A stretch of DNA of 46,188 nucleotides from JAGOPO01 sp035524755 (lineage in GTDB: Bacteria; Patescibacteriota; Minisyncoccia; 2-02-FULL-40-12; GWA2-44-9), in the NCBI GenBank assembly GCA_035524755.1, contig DATKOD010000006.1, positions 1 through 46,188 on the forward strand, in the 5' to 3' direction. A program made the translations under genes and the position numbers. Shown here piece after piece: positions 1-9,017 of the stretch. The stretch's first letter is position 1. Every line of letters starts with the position of its first letter. The notes beneath the pieces are model-generated. The model did not search any database and was not told the DNA's origin. It saw only the letters and a program-made list of their open reading frames with translations.

Positions 1-600
1 TTTCCCGATATCTTCAGCGGGTTCATCGGGGAATCTCTGATTTCCAAGGCGCAAAAGAAGCGCCTTATTTCCATCAAGACCCACTACCTGCGCACGTGGA
101 CGACCGACCGGCATCAGACCGTGGACGGCAAACCGTACGGCGGCGGGCCGGGCTTGGTGATGAAGGTTGAACCTATCGCCAAAGCGGTGAAGGCCATCAA
201 CAAGTCCAAGAAGTCGCGCGTGATTCTGTTCTCGCCGCGCGGAAAACAGTTCGACCAGGCGACCGCGAAGCGCTGGGCGAAGAAATATGACCAGCTCGTG
301 TTCATCTGTGGCCGCTATGAGGGCGTGGACGAGCGCGTGGCCGACTATATCGCCGACGAGGTCATTTCGGTCGGGCCGTACGTGCTCAACGGGGGTGAAA
401 TCGCCGCGATGGCGGTCATCGAGGCAGTCGCGCGTCTGGTTCCGGGCTTCATGCACGACGCTGACAGCCAGACCAAAGAGGACCATCCGCAGTACACGAA
501 GCCAGAGATCGTGACCATCGGCGGCCGCACACGCGCCGTTCCGAAGGTGCTGCTTTCGGGTGACCACGCCAAGATTTCGGCCTGGCGGAAGGCCCGATAG
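1..600 (+). CDS. trmD: tRNA (guanine-N1-)-methyltransferase TrmD, 5' end cut by window
   Basis: Methylates N1 of G37 in tRNAs with G36, using S-adenosylmethionine, and so prevents frameshifting in the cytoplasm. The frame is open from the first base (FPDIFSGF...), so only about the first ten codons are missing. Family motifs seen are TDRHQTVDGKPYGGGPG, the knot-core ICGRYEGVDER, and VLNGGE followed by AVARLVPG. The usual I-G-D-Y-V-L segment reads V-G-P-Y-V-L here. The tRNA-Pro(GGG) in this window carries G36 and G37 and is a plausible substrate. The gene ends just before the promoter of the 16S unit. No terminator is visible between them, so read-through into rRNA is possible. Confidence 0.95.
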   Translation, partial: FPDIFSGFIGESLISKAQKKRLISIKTHYLRTWTTDRHQTVDGKPYGGGPGLVMKVEPIAKAVKAINKSKKSRVILFSPRGKQFDQATAKRWAKKYDQLVFICGRYEGVDERVADYIADEVISVGPYVLNGGEIAAMAVIEAVARLVPGFMHDADSQTKEDHPQYTKPEIVTIGGRTRAVPKVLLSGDHAKISAWRKAR

Positions 601-606
601 GCACTC

Positions 607-634
607 TTGACTGGCCCGGGACCTCGTGTATACT
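607..634 (+). promoter_or_regulatory. Promoter of the 16S rRNA unit
   Basis: TTGACT and TATACT are separated by 16 bp. They start 7 bp after the trmD stop codon and lie about 170 bp before the mature 16S 5' end. Both hexamers are near consensus, as expected for a strong stable-RNA promoter. A start point near 641 is inferred. Confidence 0.75.
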
Positions 635-704
635 GGTTCGGCACAGTCCCGAAGGTATCCCGATGAAGGACACTATCGACGGCTAACAATCCAATCGGTG
701 TAGT

Positions 705-745
705 ACAACCCCGCTTGCTTCCGCAACGGAGGCAAACGGGGTTGT
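705..745 (+). promoter_or_regulatory. 16S leader stem-loop
   Basis: A 9-bp perfect stem (ACAACCCCG with CGGGGTTGT), one mismatch, then 8 more pairs (one G-U) closing a 5-nt GCAAC loop. No U-tract follows, so it is not a simple terminator. It sits in the transcribed leader between the promoter and the processing stem. Antitermination, processing or protection of the leader are possible roles; none is shown by the sequence. Confidence 0.6.
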
Positions 746-767
746 GTTATGTGAGCACAACGGTCCC

Positions 768-792
768 TTTCCAATTCGACACAGTCAACGAA
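768..792 (+). other. 5' strand of the long-range 16S processing stem
   Basis: This segment is complementary to 2474-2498 on the other side of the 16S gene. Bases 777-792 pair without mismatch with 2474-2489 (16 bp), and the match continues outward to 22 of 25 pairs. Stems that close the pre-16S loop are the normal RNase III substrate in bacteria, so this is assigned as the pre-16S processing stem. Confidence 0.8.
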
Positions 793-802
793 AGCGAGAG
801 TC

Positions 803-2304
<1,502 letters not shown>

Positions 2305-2309
<5 letters not shown>

Positions 2310-2345
2310 CTATTTCTCCTACTTCGCGTAGGAAAATGAGAAAGG
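2305..2345 (+). promoter_or_regulatory. Hairpin spanning the mature 16S 3' end
   Basis: CCTTTCT, which includes the anti-Shine-Dalgarno CCTCC end, pairs with AGAAAGG at 2339-2345 (7 bp). After an internal loop an inner stem TCCTAC/GTAGGA forms with a 5-nt loop. In the precursor this would sequester part of the anti-SD until 3' processing. The structure is seen; the role is inferred. Confidence 0.5.
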
Positions 2346-2473
2346 CAAATGATGTCGATATAGGGTGTACGTCGCATGACCCGTCAAACGGTCCTACGGC
2401 GTACGAACTATGCGGGGTCCGACCGCAAAATCGGAGGTCTGACGGTACCGGGACCAAAAACGTACCACTCTTC

Positions 2474-2498
2474 TTCGTTGACTGTGTCGCACTGGAAA
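2474..2498 (+). other. 3' strand of the long-range 16S processing stem
   Basis: TTCGTTGACTGTGTCG followed by a partly matching extension, complementary to 768-792 upstream of the 16S gene. Its position immediately before the terminator shows that the whole precursor loop contains only 16S. Confidence 0.8.
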
Positions 2499-2529
2499 AT
2501 CAAAACGCGCCAAGAGGCGCGTTTTGATT
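2498..2529. terminator. Bidirectional terminator after 16S
   Basis: Perfect 14-bp inverted repeat (AATCAAAACGCGCC / GGCGCGTTTTGATT) with a 4-nt AAGA loop. The stem carries A4 and T4 flanks that can serve both strands: the 16S transcript and the convergent minus-strand gene ending at 2538. Confidence 0.85.
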
Positions 2530-2537
2530 GCCGAGAT

Positions 2538-2894
2538 CTATCGGACGGTCACTGAGCAGCGGACCTGTGACCACGTAGTGCCGGTGAGGATGAACGCCCA
2601 CGCGTTCTTGATGCCGGTCGTGGAATAAATGACTGAAAGCCGGCCGTCGGGCTGGACCTTCATCGTACCCTCATCGGATGCCCAGTGATAGGCGGTGCCG
2701 GCGGCCATGCCGGCGAGCGCGAAGCGTACCGTCTGACCGACTGATGCCGTCTGAACGTCGGGTGAGCAGAGGACGTTCGCGGCGCTGGAGCGGGACGTGC
2801 CGAATGCATATTGCGTGGCGATGCCCGAGATGCCGATGTAGACACCGGCGACAAGGACGATGACGAGCAGTGCGGCGACAAGGACTCCGTTCAT
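2538..2894 (-). CDS. Small membrane-anchored extracytoplasmic protein, unknown function
   Basis: A protein of 118 aa, not recognised as a named family. Residues 4-24 form one hydrophobic helix (signal anchor). Residues 45-118 look like a single beta-rich, immunoglobulin or PKD-like module, with a Cys pair near residues 43 and 113 that could form a disulfide outside the membrane. Its ATG overlaps the TGA of the upstream SIMPL gene (ATGA), so the two are translationally coupled and probably act at the same place. The product name is an inference from shape only. Confidence 0.7.
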   Translation of the reverse strand: MNGVLVAALLVIVLVAGVYIGISGIATQYAFGTSRSSAANVLCSPDVQTASVGQTVRFALAGMAAGTAYHWASDEGTMKVQPDGRLSVIYSTTGIKNAWAFILTGTTWSQVRCSVTVR

Positions 2895-3628
2895 CGGATT
2901 TGATAGGTAACCGTTACGTTGTCGGTGATCTCATTCTGGCCAGTGGCGATTTCCGGAGCCGGGACCGCGCCGCTCCCCAACCCGACGACGCTTTTGTCGT
3001 ACATGATGGGCGGGATGACGCTGTTGCTATTTTCGGTGAAGTCGACGATGCGCCCCAGCTTGATGCCGAGTTGGGATTTCAGCGTGTCGGCCTTTGACTG
3101 CGCATCCTTGATGGCCGCTTCGCGCGCCTGTGCCTGCAGTGCATCCGGGTTATCGATGGTCAGCTGGAGCTGGCCGATCTGATTCGCTCCTGCGGCCACG
3201 ACACCCGCAAGGACCGTGTCGGTCTTCGTCAGGTCACGGACCTTGACCTCGATGGTCTCATTGACCTGATATCCGGTGAGTTTGCTCTTCCCATCGGTAT
3301 AGTCATACTGCGGGTAGATATTGTACGCAGATGTCTGGATATCCTTATCGTCGATGTTCTGGCTTTTCAGGAAGCTCATCACGGCTGCTGATTTGGTGCT
3401 GTTGGAATCCTGCGCGGCTTTGCTGGTCGCGGCCTGGGTCACGATGGATAGGTCGATGATGGCGACGTCCGGCTTCGCGAGCACCTTGCCGGTTCCGGAG
3501 AAGGAGACGGTGTTCGTCGTCGCCGCCGTCTCGGATGCCTGCTTCGTCAGGACGCCGAGAAATGCGATGAGTACGACCGCAAGCGCCAGGCCGACCCAAC
3601 CCGCGAGCATCTTTTGCAGTTTCGTCAT
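2891..3628 (-). CDS. SIMPL (DUF541) domain protein
   Basis: A protein of 245 aa with an N-terminal transmembrane helix (about residues 10-27) and a SIMPL domain from about residue 42 to the end. Typical features are the VSFSGTGKVLAKPDVAIIDL start, TSAYNIYPQYDY, the GYQVNETIEVKVRDL segment and the C-terminal VTVTYQIR strand. The family is periplasmic or surface-exposed and poorly characterised. The ATG at 3628 was chosen because the 27 upstream residues do not look like protein of this family. TATACT on the minus strand (3656-3661) is a possible -10. It forms a two-gene operon with the small membrane protein and is divergent from rnhB. Confidence 0.85.
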   Translation of the reverse strand: MTKLQKMLAGWVGLALAVVLIAFLGVLTKQASETAATTNTVSFSGTGKVLAKPDVAIIDLSIVTQAATSKAAQDSNSTKSAAVMSFLKSQNIDDKDIQTSAYNIYPQYDYTDGKSKLTGYQVNETIEVKVRDLTKTDTVLAGVVAAGANQIGQLQLTIDNPDALQAQAREAAIKDAQSKADTLKSQLGIKLGRIVDFTENSNSVIPPIMYDKSVVGLGSGAVPAPEIATGQNEITDNVTVTYQIR

Positions 3629-3674
3629 GAAAAGGGGATTACCTGCTACGCCCACAGTATAGCAAGCAGGCGAT

Positions 3675-3703
3675 TTGAAAAAAGAGGCGGAACGTCGCAT
3701 AAT
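3675..3703 (+). promoter_or_regulatory. rnhB promoter, predicted leaderless
   Basis: TTGAAA and CATAAT are separated by 17 bp. The -10 ends 8 nt before the rnhB ATG, so transcription should start at or within 2 nt of the start codon. No Shine-Dalgarno lies at a usable distance. Confidence 0.7.
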
Positions 3704-3711
3704 CTTCATCT

Positions 3712-4362
3712 ATGGTGAAGTTGCCCTCAAAATCACTGGAACGGAATCTGATCGCTGCTGGACACGCATGCATCATCGGCGTCGACGAGGTCGGCATGGG
3801 CTGTCTCGCCGGACCGGTCGTCGTGTGTGCGGTGCTTTTGAGGCCGAAGTTCTTCCAACACCGGAGGCGGCGACTGGAGTATTTGCGCGATTCAAAGACG
3901 TTGCAGGCGCATCAGCGCGAGCGGTATGCGAATGAACTCACGGCTGAGCGGTATGCACGGCATGCTATAGCGGTCATCCACCCCAAAGAAGTCGACCGGT
4001 TGAACGTCTACGGCGCGGCACGGGTCGGTATGTGCCGGGCTATCCGGCGACTGGGTCTGAAGAAAGCCGACCGGCCGTTCATACTCATCGACGGGCCCGG
4101 TCGTATCAAGGACGTCCCATGGGAGCAGTTGCCGGTCGTCAAAGGAGACCGCAAGGTGTTCGCCATCGCGGCTGCATCCGTCCTCGCCAAGGTCCATCGG
4201 GATTCGATGATGGTGAATTATGCGAAGCGTTACCCCGGATACGGCCTTGAGGCGCACAAAGGTTATGCGACGCGATTGCACCAGCGAAGGCTTGTGGAAT
4301 TGGGCCCCACTCCGCTCCACCGGAGATCCTTTCGCTTGACATACGATCAGAAGAGTACATAA
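3712..4362 (+). CDS. rnhB: Ribonuclease HII
   Basis: Cleaves RNA in RNA-DNA hybrids, including single misincorporated ribonucleotides. At 216 aa it has normal family length. The metal ligands are visible: D25-E26 in GVDEVGMGCLAGPVV, D127 in LIDGPG and D164 in AKVHRD, plus the DSKTL and KGDRKVFAIAAASVLAK segments. The G-R-G loop that reads the ribose 2'-OH in studied RNases HII is G-M-G here (M29). Transcription is divergent from the SIMPL gene and the mRNA is predicted leaderless. The stop codon overlaps the promoter of the next gene. Confidence 0.93.
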   Translation: MVKLPSKSLERNLIAAGHACIIGVDEVGMGCLAGPVVVCAVLLRPKFFQHRRRRLEYLRDSKTLQAHQRERYANELTAERYARHAIAVIHPKEVDRLNVYGAARVGMCRAIRRLGLKKADRPFILIDGPGRIKDVPWEQLPVVKGDRKVFAIAAASVLAKVHRDSMMVNYAKRYPGYGLEAHKGYATRLHQRRLVELGPTPLHRRSFRLTYDQKST

Positions 4363-4363
4363 T
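4336..4363 (+). promoter_or_regulatory. Promoter of the 4391 gene
   Basis: A perfect TTGACA, a 16-bp spacer and CATAAT, placed across the last codons and stop of rnhB. It is followed by a 27-nt gap to an ATG that has a strong GAGGAGGAG Shine-Dalgarno. Confidence 0.7.
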
Positions 4364-4390
4364 CAAGCGGCTCTTTTCGAGGAGGAGTTC

Positions 4391-4942
4391 ATGCACAAGG
4401 CGATCCGCGTCCTGCGGTGGTTGCTGGACGAGTTCGTCGCGGCACTTCTGGTCGTCGCACTGTTGAGCGTCGGTTGGGCTTTTGTCCTGCGCCAGCATCT
4501 GCTCCCGGTCGCGCACGGGAATATCGGTGACTACGCTGAGGTCGCGATCCCCGAGATACTGACCCTGAACACCAGAGTCGACGGGTTCTCGGCGATGGCA
4601 ATTCCCGGTCACATCGTGCAGATCGGAGGCATCCCGGTCACTCCAATTCCGGACGCTCTCGAGGTTTGGGTCCGTTACAGCGATGAGCGGGGCGTCGAGC
4701 GCGACTGGCAAGGCACGTTCTTCATCGCCTGCGACGAAGATGGTGACTGTATACCCGTCTCGGCGCTCAGCGGCGTCGTTCTGGAGGGACAGGCGCGCAA
4801 GGGTTACGGTACCGAGACGCTACGATGGGCTCCGTTGAATCCTCGCGTGGTGGCACCGAGAAAGCCGCCCAAGGCCAAAGAGGTACCGTCGCCACAATCC
4901 AAGCCGCCCAAAGCAGCTCCATGGTCCCGCCAGCCCGCATAG
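4391..4942 (+). CDS. Membrane-anchored hypothetical protein
   Basis: A protein of 183 aa, family not recognised. Residues 14-34 form a hydrophobic helix after a short basic N-terminus, leaving a predicted extracytoplasmic domain of about 110 residues with a Cys pair (ACDEDGDC). The last 30 residues are Pro/Lys-rich and probably disordered (PRKPPKAKEVPSPQSKPPK). A strong SD (GGAGGAG) sits 3 nt before the ATG, so this gene has a canonical led start, unlike rnhB. It is monocistronic, with its own promoter and a terminator right after the stop. Confidence 0.8.
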   Translation: MHKAIRVLRWLLDEFVAALLVVALLSVGWAFVLRQHLLPVAHGNIGDYAEVAIPEILTLNTRVDGFSAMAIPGHIVQIGGIPVTPIPDALEVWVRYSDERGVERDWQGTFFIACDEDGDCIPVSALSGVVLEGQARKGYGTETLRWAPLNPRVVAPRKPPKAKEVPSPQSKPPKAAPWSRQPA

Positions 4943-4947
4943 AAAGA

Positions 4948-4979
4948 GTCCCCCCTGTTGATTACGGGGGGACGTTTTT
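4948..4979 (+). terminator. Rho-independent terminator
   Basis: GTCCCCCC pairs with GGGGGGAC (8 bp, 10-nt loop), followed by GTTTTT. Confidence 0.85.
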
Positions 4980-4992
4980 ATCGGGGGTAGTG

Positions 4993-4998
4993 TAGAAT
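4993..4998 (+). promoter_or_regulatory. -10 element of gap, leaderless geometry
   Basis: TAGAAT ends 6 nt before the gap ATG. No clear -35 is seen and there is no Shine-Dalgarno. The preceding gene is closed by a terminator, so a promoter is required here. Confidence 0.55.
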
Positions 4999-5004
4999 GG
5001 ACCT

Positions 5005-6033
5005 ATGGCCCGCATCGCCATCAACGGTTTCGGCCGCATCGGACGCGCGTTCTTTAAGCTTGCGCTCACCAAGCCGGATCTGGAAATCGCCGCCATCAAC
5101 GACCTGGGCGATGCCGAGAACCTCGCATATCTCCTTCGATTCGATTCCGCCTACGGCCGGTACAACCAGGAGGTGAAGATCACTGACGAGGGCGGCAAGA
5201 GATGGCTGGTCGTCGGCGGACGGAAGACATTGTTCCTGCAGGAAAAAGACGCGACCAAGCTCCCCTGGGAAGTACTGGGCGTTGACGTTGTCGTGGAATC
5301 TACGGGCGTCTTTGAATCATATGAAAAAGCCCGGGTGCATATCACCGCAGGCGCCAAGCGCGTCGTTCTGACCGCTCCGGCGAAAGACGACGACAGCCCC
5401 GACGCCAAGACGGTGCTGATGGGTGTGAATCCGGACGAGTTGAAGGCGTGCGTGCTCACGTCCAACGGTTCATGCACGACCAACTCGGCTTCTCCCGTAC
5501 TCCAGATCCTCACCGAGAAGCTAGGCGTTAAGAAGGCGTTTCTGAACACGGTGCATGGATATACCGCGACCCAGAACCTTGTTGATGGTCCGGTCAAAGG
5601 GACCGACTACCGCCGCGGGCGTGCCGCGGCCGCCAACATCACGCCGTCCACCACAGGCGCTGCCATCGCGGTCGCGCGTGCGGTCACCGAGCTGAAGGGG
5701 AAATTCGACGGCGTTTCTATGCGCGTTCCGACTTTGACCGGTTCCCTCTCGGCCATCACCTTCGTGTCCAAGAAGAAGACCAGCGCCGAAGAAATCAACG
5801 CGATCCTCACCGAAGCGGCACGCGACGAACACTGGAAGGGAATTTTCACGGTCACCAATGAACAGCTTGTATCGTCTGACATCATCGGCGACCCGCACGC
5901 GGCGGTCGTTGACCTATCGCTCACCAAAGTCGTGGACGATGACCTGTGCTGCGTCTATTCCTGGTACGATAACGAATTCGGTTACACCAATGCCCTTGTC
6001 ATGCATGTTCTGGAGGTCACAAAGAATCTATAA
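5005..6033 (+). CDS. gap: Glyceraldehyde-3-phosphate dehydrogenase
   Basis: Glycolytic enzyme converting glyceraldehyde-3-phosphate, NAD and phosphate to 1,3-bisphosphoglycerate. A 342-aa protein with the Rossmann start INGFGRIGRAFFKLAL, D33 in INDLGD (NAD preference), catalytic C157 in SNGSCTTNSASP and H184 in NTVHGYTATQ, and the C-terminal SWYDNEFGYTNAL. The second Cys of the usual SCTTNC motif is Ser, which is not catalytic. The next gene, transketolase N-subunit, starts directly after the stop codon. Gap and the split transketolase thus form a carbon-metabolism operon sharing the same triose-phosphate pool. Confidence 0.97.
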   Translation: MARIAINGFGRIGRAFFKLALTKPDLEIAAINDLGDAENLAYLLRFDSAYGRYNQEVKITDEGGKRWLVVGGRKTLFLQEKDATKLPWEVLGVDVVVESTGVFESYEKARVHITAGAKRVVLTAPAKDDDSPDAKTVLMGVNPDELKACVLTSNGSCTTNSASPVLQILTEKLGVKKAFLNTVHGYTATQNLVDGPVKGTDYRRGRAAAANITPSTTGAAIAVARAVTELKGKFDGVSMRVPTLTGSLSAITFVSKKKTSAEEINAILTEAARDEHWKGIFTVTNEQLVSSDIIGDPHAAVVDLSLTKVVDDDLCCVYSWYDNEFGYTNALVMHVLEVTKNL

Positions 6034-6897
6034 GTGTCCGAATACATCTCCGAAGCGAAGATCCATGAGCTCGAACTGAAGGCCAACGAAGTACGCCAGG
6101 CCATCATCGCGATGCTCGTCGAGGCAGGGTCCGGCCACACGGCCGGGCCGTTGGGCATGGCCGACATCTTCACGGCCATGTATTTTCATGTGCTCAATCA
6201 CGATCCGAAGAATCCCGATTGGCCGGAGCGTGACCGACTCGTCTTATCCAATGGTCACATCTGCCCTGTCCGCTATGCCGCCATGGCATACTCCGGCTAT
6301 TTCCCCGTCGATGAACTGAAGACCCTCCGCAAGTTCGGATCGCGCCTCCAGGGCCATCCGGAGCGACTGCGCCTACCGGGTCTGGAAACGACGTCCGGCC
6401 CGCTCGGTTCTGGTCTTGGTCAGGCAGTGGGCATGGCGATCGCTGCGCGAATGGACAAGGCGAAATGGCACACGTACGCATTCATGTCCGACGGCGAACA
6501 AGACGCGGGCGTGACCCACGAGTCAGCCATGCTTGCGGGCAAGCTGCGATTGTCGAATCTCACGGGCGTCATCGACCGAAATAACATCCAGATCGACGGT
6601 ATGACCGAAGACGTGATGCCCCTGGAGCCGCTGCGCGCGAAATGGGAAGCTGCCCGGTGGCACGTCCTCGAGGTGGATGGGCATAACATCGAGGCGTTCG
6701 TTGACGCGATCAACGAGGCCAAAGCTGTACAGGAGAAGCCGACCGTCATCATCGCGCATACGATACCGGGCAAGGGAATCCCCGAAATCGAATTCGACTA
6801 CAAATGGCACGGGATTCCTCCGACCGCTGAGCAGGCGAAGCATTTTTTGCACGAACTCCGTACCCTTCACGGCCGTATCCAATCAGAACACCAATAA
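6034..6897 (+). CDS. Transketolase, N-terminal (TPP-binding) subunit
   Basis: A 287-aa N-terminal half of a split transketolase, which transfers C2 units between sugar phosphates. Thiamine-diphosphate/Mg motifs are SGHTAGPLGM (residues 33-42), HICPVRYA, and the SDGEQDAG...NN motif at 152-184, in which the usual first Gly is Ser. The start is GTG, immediately after the gap TAA with no gap, so translation is coupled. The C-terminal half is encoded 1.17 kb downstream after three small unrelated genes, an unusual interruption. Confidence 0.93.
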   Translation: MSEYISEAKIHELELKANEVRQAIIAMLVEAGSGHTAGPLGMADIFTAMYFHVLNHDPKNPDWPERDRLVLSNGHICPVRYAAMAYSGYFPVDELKTLRKFGSRLQGHPERLRLPGLETTSGPLGSGLGQAVGMAIAARMDKAKWHTYAFMSDGEQDAGVTHESAMLAGKLRLSNLTGVIDRNNIQIDGMTEDVMPLEPLRAKWEAARWHVLEVDGHNIEAFVDAINEAKAVQEKPTVIIAHTIPGKGIPEIEFDYKWHGIPPTAEQAKHFLHELRTLHGRIQSEHQ

Positions 6898-6898
6898 C

Positions 6899-7324
6899 AT
6901 GCTGCGCGACCTCACCCTCATTTTCTCCGTCCTGCTCGCGATTGTCTCGGTGGCATTCGGCGCATACAAGAACATCGAAGCGGGCAATGCCCAGGGATTC
7001 GCCTACGAACAGACATATCGGACGTTGAACGCGGTCCAACAGGCGAACATTTCAACCGCTGCGAAGGCGTCGATCACCGGCACCGTCCTTGGCGGTCTCG
7101 CGACTCCCCGCCCCGTCATCGACCTGTCGCGCTCCAATGCGGGTGTCCTGACGCCGGGGGCCTGCAGCGCTGCGAAACAGGCGACCTGTGATGCGCTGGC
7201 CGCGACGCTTGGAGCCGCAAACGCGACCTGCGTAAAAACGAACAGACCCGTCGATTGTACCGCCGCCCAGCAGGCCCGCATCGATGTCCTATCGTCATCG
7301 TGCATCGCATGTTTCAATCCTTGA
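6899..7324 (+). CDS. Small Cys-rich membrane-anchored protein (paralogue 1)
   Basis: A 141-aa protein of unknown family. Residues 5-22 form a hydrophobic anchor. The remainder is Ala/Thr-rich with six Cys, including C-x7-C-x-A-L near residue 82 and a terminal S-C-I-A-C-F-N-P. The next gene shows the same layout, so the two look like diverged paralogues. A one-base gap separates it from the transketolase stop. The paired Cys suggest an extracytoplasmic disulfide protein or a metal/redox site; the evidence does not decide. Confidence 0.75.
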   Translation: MLRDLTLIFSVLLAIVSVAFGAYKNIEAGNAQGFAYEQTYRTLNAVQQANISTAAKASITGTVLGGLATPRPVIDLSRSNAGVLTPGACSAAKQATCDALAATLGAANATCVKTNRPVDCTAAQQARIDVLSSSCIACFNP

Positions 7325-7326
7325 TC

Positions 7327-7701
7327 ATGGACCGACGCTATGTCTTCCCTGTGGTGATGTTCGTGCTCGCAGGGGTTTCGTTCACCTACGGAATCTACGA
7401 GCATTTCGCAGCGACAGGTGCGCAGACTTCAGCAGACGCACGCATGGCGTTCATTCTGTCGTCGATCGAGAATTCCCGTTCGAGCCGCCAGGAGAAGCAA
7501 GACCTATACACCACGATATTCAAAGGTCTGCCGGCCGCTCCAAGCATTCTGGGCGTCGGATTATCTGGCTCGTCGGCCGCGCCTGTCGGCGGGGACCAAT
7601 GCGTCAATGACGGACAGCGTGCGGTTTGTGGTGCATTGAAACGTTCCAACACCGATGCCGCGACGACGATGCGTATCTGCGGGTTATGTTCACCGAAATG
7701 A
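7327..7701 (+). CDS. Small Cys-containing membrane-anchored protein (paralogue 2)
   Basis: A 124-aa protein of unknown family. The hydrophobic N-terminus (about residues 5-25) is followed by a soluble region ending in C-x8-C-G-A-L and a terminal I-C-G-L-C-S-P-K. Both match the spacing in the preceding gene (C-x7-C-D-A-L and C-x2-C at the end). The ATG at 7327 begins two bases after the upstream stop; an in-frame ATG at 7309 is the alternative. Being kept as a neighbouring pair argues for a joint role. Confidence 0.72.
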   Translation: MDRRYVFPVVMFVLAGVSFTYGIYEHFAATGAQTSADARMAFILSSIENSRSSRQEKQDLYTTIFKGLPAAPSILGVGLSGSSAAPVGGDQCVNDGQRAVCGALKRSNTDAATTMRICGLCSPK

Positions 7702-7735
7702 TGATCAGAACAAAGAACGAAAGGGGGTGTCCGAT

Positions 7736-8023
7736 ATGAACATGATGATGCACAAGGGTTGCGGTTGTTTCTGCCACAAGTTCCGCTGGTTCGTCGGCTG
7801 GCTTGCGGTGCTATCCGGCGTGTTGTTCTTCGTGGCCGCGTTCAAGGATACGGCGATGCTATGGGGATACGGGGCAGGATTCTACTTTGAGGCTGCGGTC
7901 GTGTTTGCAGTGATGGGTCACGGCAGCAAAGGGTGCCGGTGCTGTATGGGTCACGGTGCAGGCTACAAGTGCGAGGATTGCAAAGTCCAGGGCATGGACG
8001 GCCAGAAACCGATGATGCCGTAG
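7736..8023 (+). CDS. Two-helix membrane protein with Cys clusters
   Basis: A 95-aa protein, family not recognised. Two hydrophobic stretches (about residues 18-36 and 42-59) lie between Cys/His-rich ends: G-C-G-C-F-C-H at the N-terminus and C-R-C-C-M-G-H plus C-E-D-C at the C-terminus. Both ends would face the same side, a layout fitting metal binding. Many Met residues (MNMMM, final PMMP) add to that. The SD AAAGGGGGTG lies 7 nt before the ATG. It is the third gene inserted between the transketolase halves. Confidence 0.75.
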   Translation: MNMMMHKGCGCFCHKFRWFVGWLAVLSGVLFFVAAFKDTAMLWGYGAGFYFEAAVVFAVMGHGSKGCRCCMGHGAGYKCEDCKVQGMDGQKPMMP

Positions 8024-8066
8024 GTCAGGCGCTCCATGTATCCCGCTCAACGGTGGGCGGGATGCC

Positions 8067-9017
8067 ATGGATCACGTGACAATGGTTCCCACGCGGGACG
8101 GCTATGGAAAGGGATTGGTCGAAGCGGCTGAACACGACGAACGTATCGTCGTGTTGTGCGCGGACCTGACCGAAAGCACCCGCTCGCAGTGGTTCGCGGA
8201 GAAGTTCCCCGACCGATTCATCGAGATCGGGGTCGCGGAGCAGAACCTCGCGGTGGTCGCATCAGGGCTGGCGGCGGCAGGCAAGATACCGTTCATTTCC
8301 AGCTACGCGACGTTCAGTCCTGGCCGGAACAACGAACAGATACGCACGAACATCGCCCTCAATGACGTACCGGTAAAGATCGCCGGTGCGCATGCAGGTG
8401 TTTCCGTGGGGCCGGACGGAGCGACCCACCAAGCCTTGGAGGATATCGCGCTCATGCGTTCCATCCCCCGAATGGTCGTGGTCGTGCCCTGCGATGCGGA
8501 GGAGGCACGCAAGGCGACCGTCGCCATCGCGTTCAACGGGAAGCCGTCGTACATCCGTCTCGGTCGCGAGAAGTCACCGGTCATCACGACGCCGGAATCC
8601 CCGTTCGAGGTCGGGAAAGCGGTAACGCTGCGCGAGGGAGGCGATTGCGCGATCATCGTATGCGGGATTCTCGTCGCGGAAGCGCTTATGGCCGCGGATC
8701 TCTTAGCCAAGGACGGCGTTGCGGTCACGGTCATCAACAATCACACCATCAAACCGATGGATACGGATGCGATCGTTTCCGCAGCGAGGACATGCGGGGC
8801 GGTGGTCACCGTCGAGGAGCATCAGGTGCACGGTGGTATGGGTTCGGCCGTCGCCGAGGTGCTTGCGGCGCAGCAGCCGACCCCGATGGAGTTCATCGGT
8901 ATTCAAGATTCGTTCGGACAGTCGGGAACGCCCGTCGAACTGATGCAGGAATACCAACTGACTGCCCCGTTCATCGCTGACGCGGTCAGGCGCGCGGTTC
9001 GTCGGAAGGCAGCTTGA
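8067..9017 (+). CDS. Transketolase, C-terminal (pyrimidine-binding) subunit
   Basis: A 316-aa C-terminal half of a split transketolase. Features are ADLTEST, the catalytic Glu context FIEIGVAEQNLAVVASGLA, SYATFSPGRNNEQIR, GAHAGVSVGPDGATHQALED, and the final transketolase-C domain with VEEHQVHGGMGSAVAE. It must pair with the product at 6034-6897 to form the active site at the dimer interface. A 7-bp hairpin (8040-8063) lies just upstream of its ATG and may tune initiation. Its 3' end overlaps the convergent UDG gene by 32 bp. Confidence 0.93.
   Translation: MDHVTMVPTRDGYGKGLVEAAEHDERIVVLCADLTESTRSQWFAEKFPDRFIEIGVAEQNLAVVASGLAAAGKIPFISSYATFSPGRNNEQIRTNIALNDVPVKIAGAHAGVSVGPDGATHQALEDIALMRSIPRMVVVVPCDAEEARKATVAIAFNGKPSYIRLGREKSPVITTPESPFEVGKAVTLREGGDCAIIVCGILVAEALMAADLLAKDGVAVTVINNHTIKPMDTDAIVSAARTCGAVVTVEEHQVHGGMGSAVAEVLAAQQPTPMEFIGIQDSFGQSGTPVELMQEYQLTAPFIADAVRRAVRRKAA

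Noticed and set aside
8040..8063. Terminator between the Cys-cluster protein gene and the transketolase C-subunit gene
   Set aside because: A 7-bp hairpin is present but no T-run follows and the ATG is 4 nt away; more likely a local effect on initiation.
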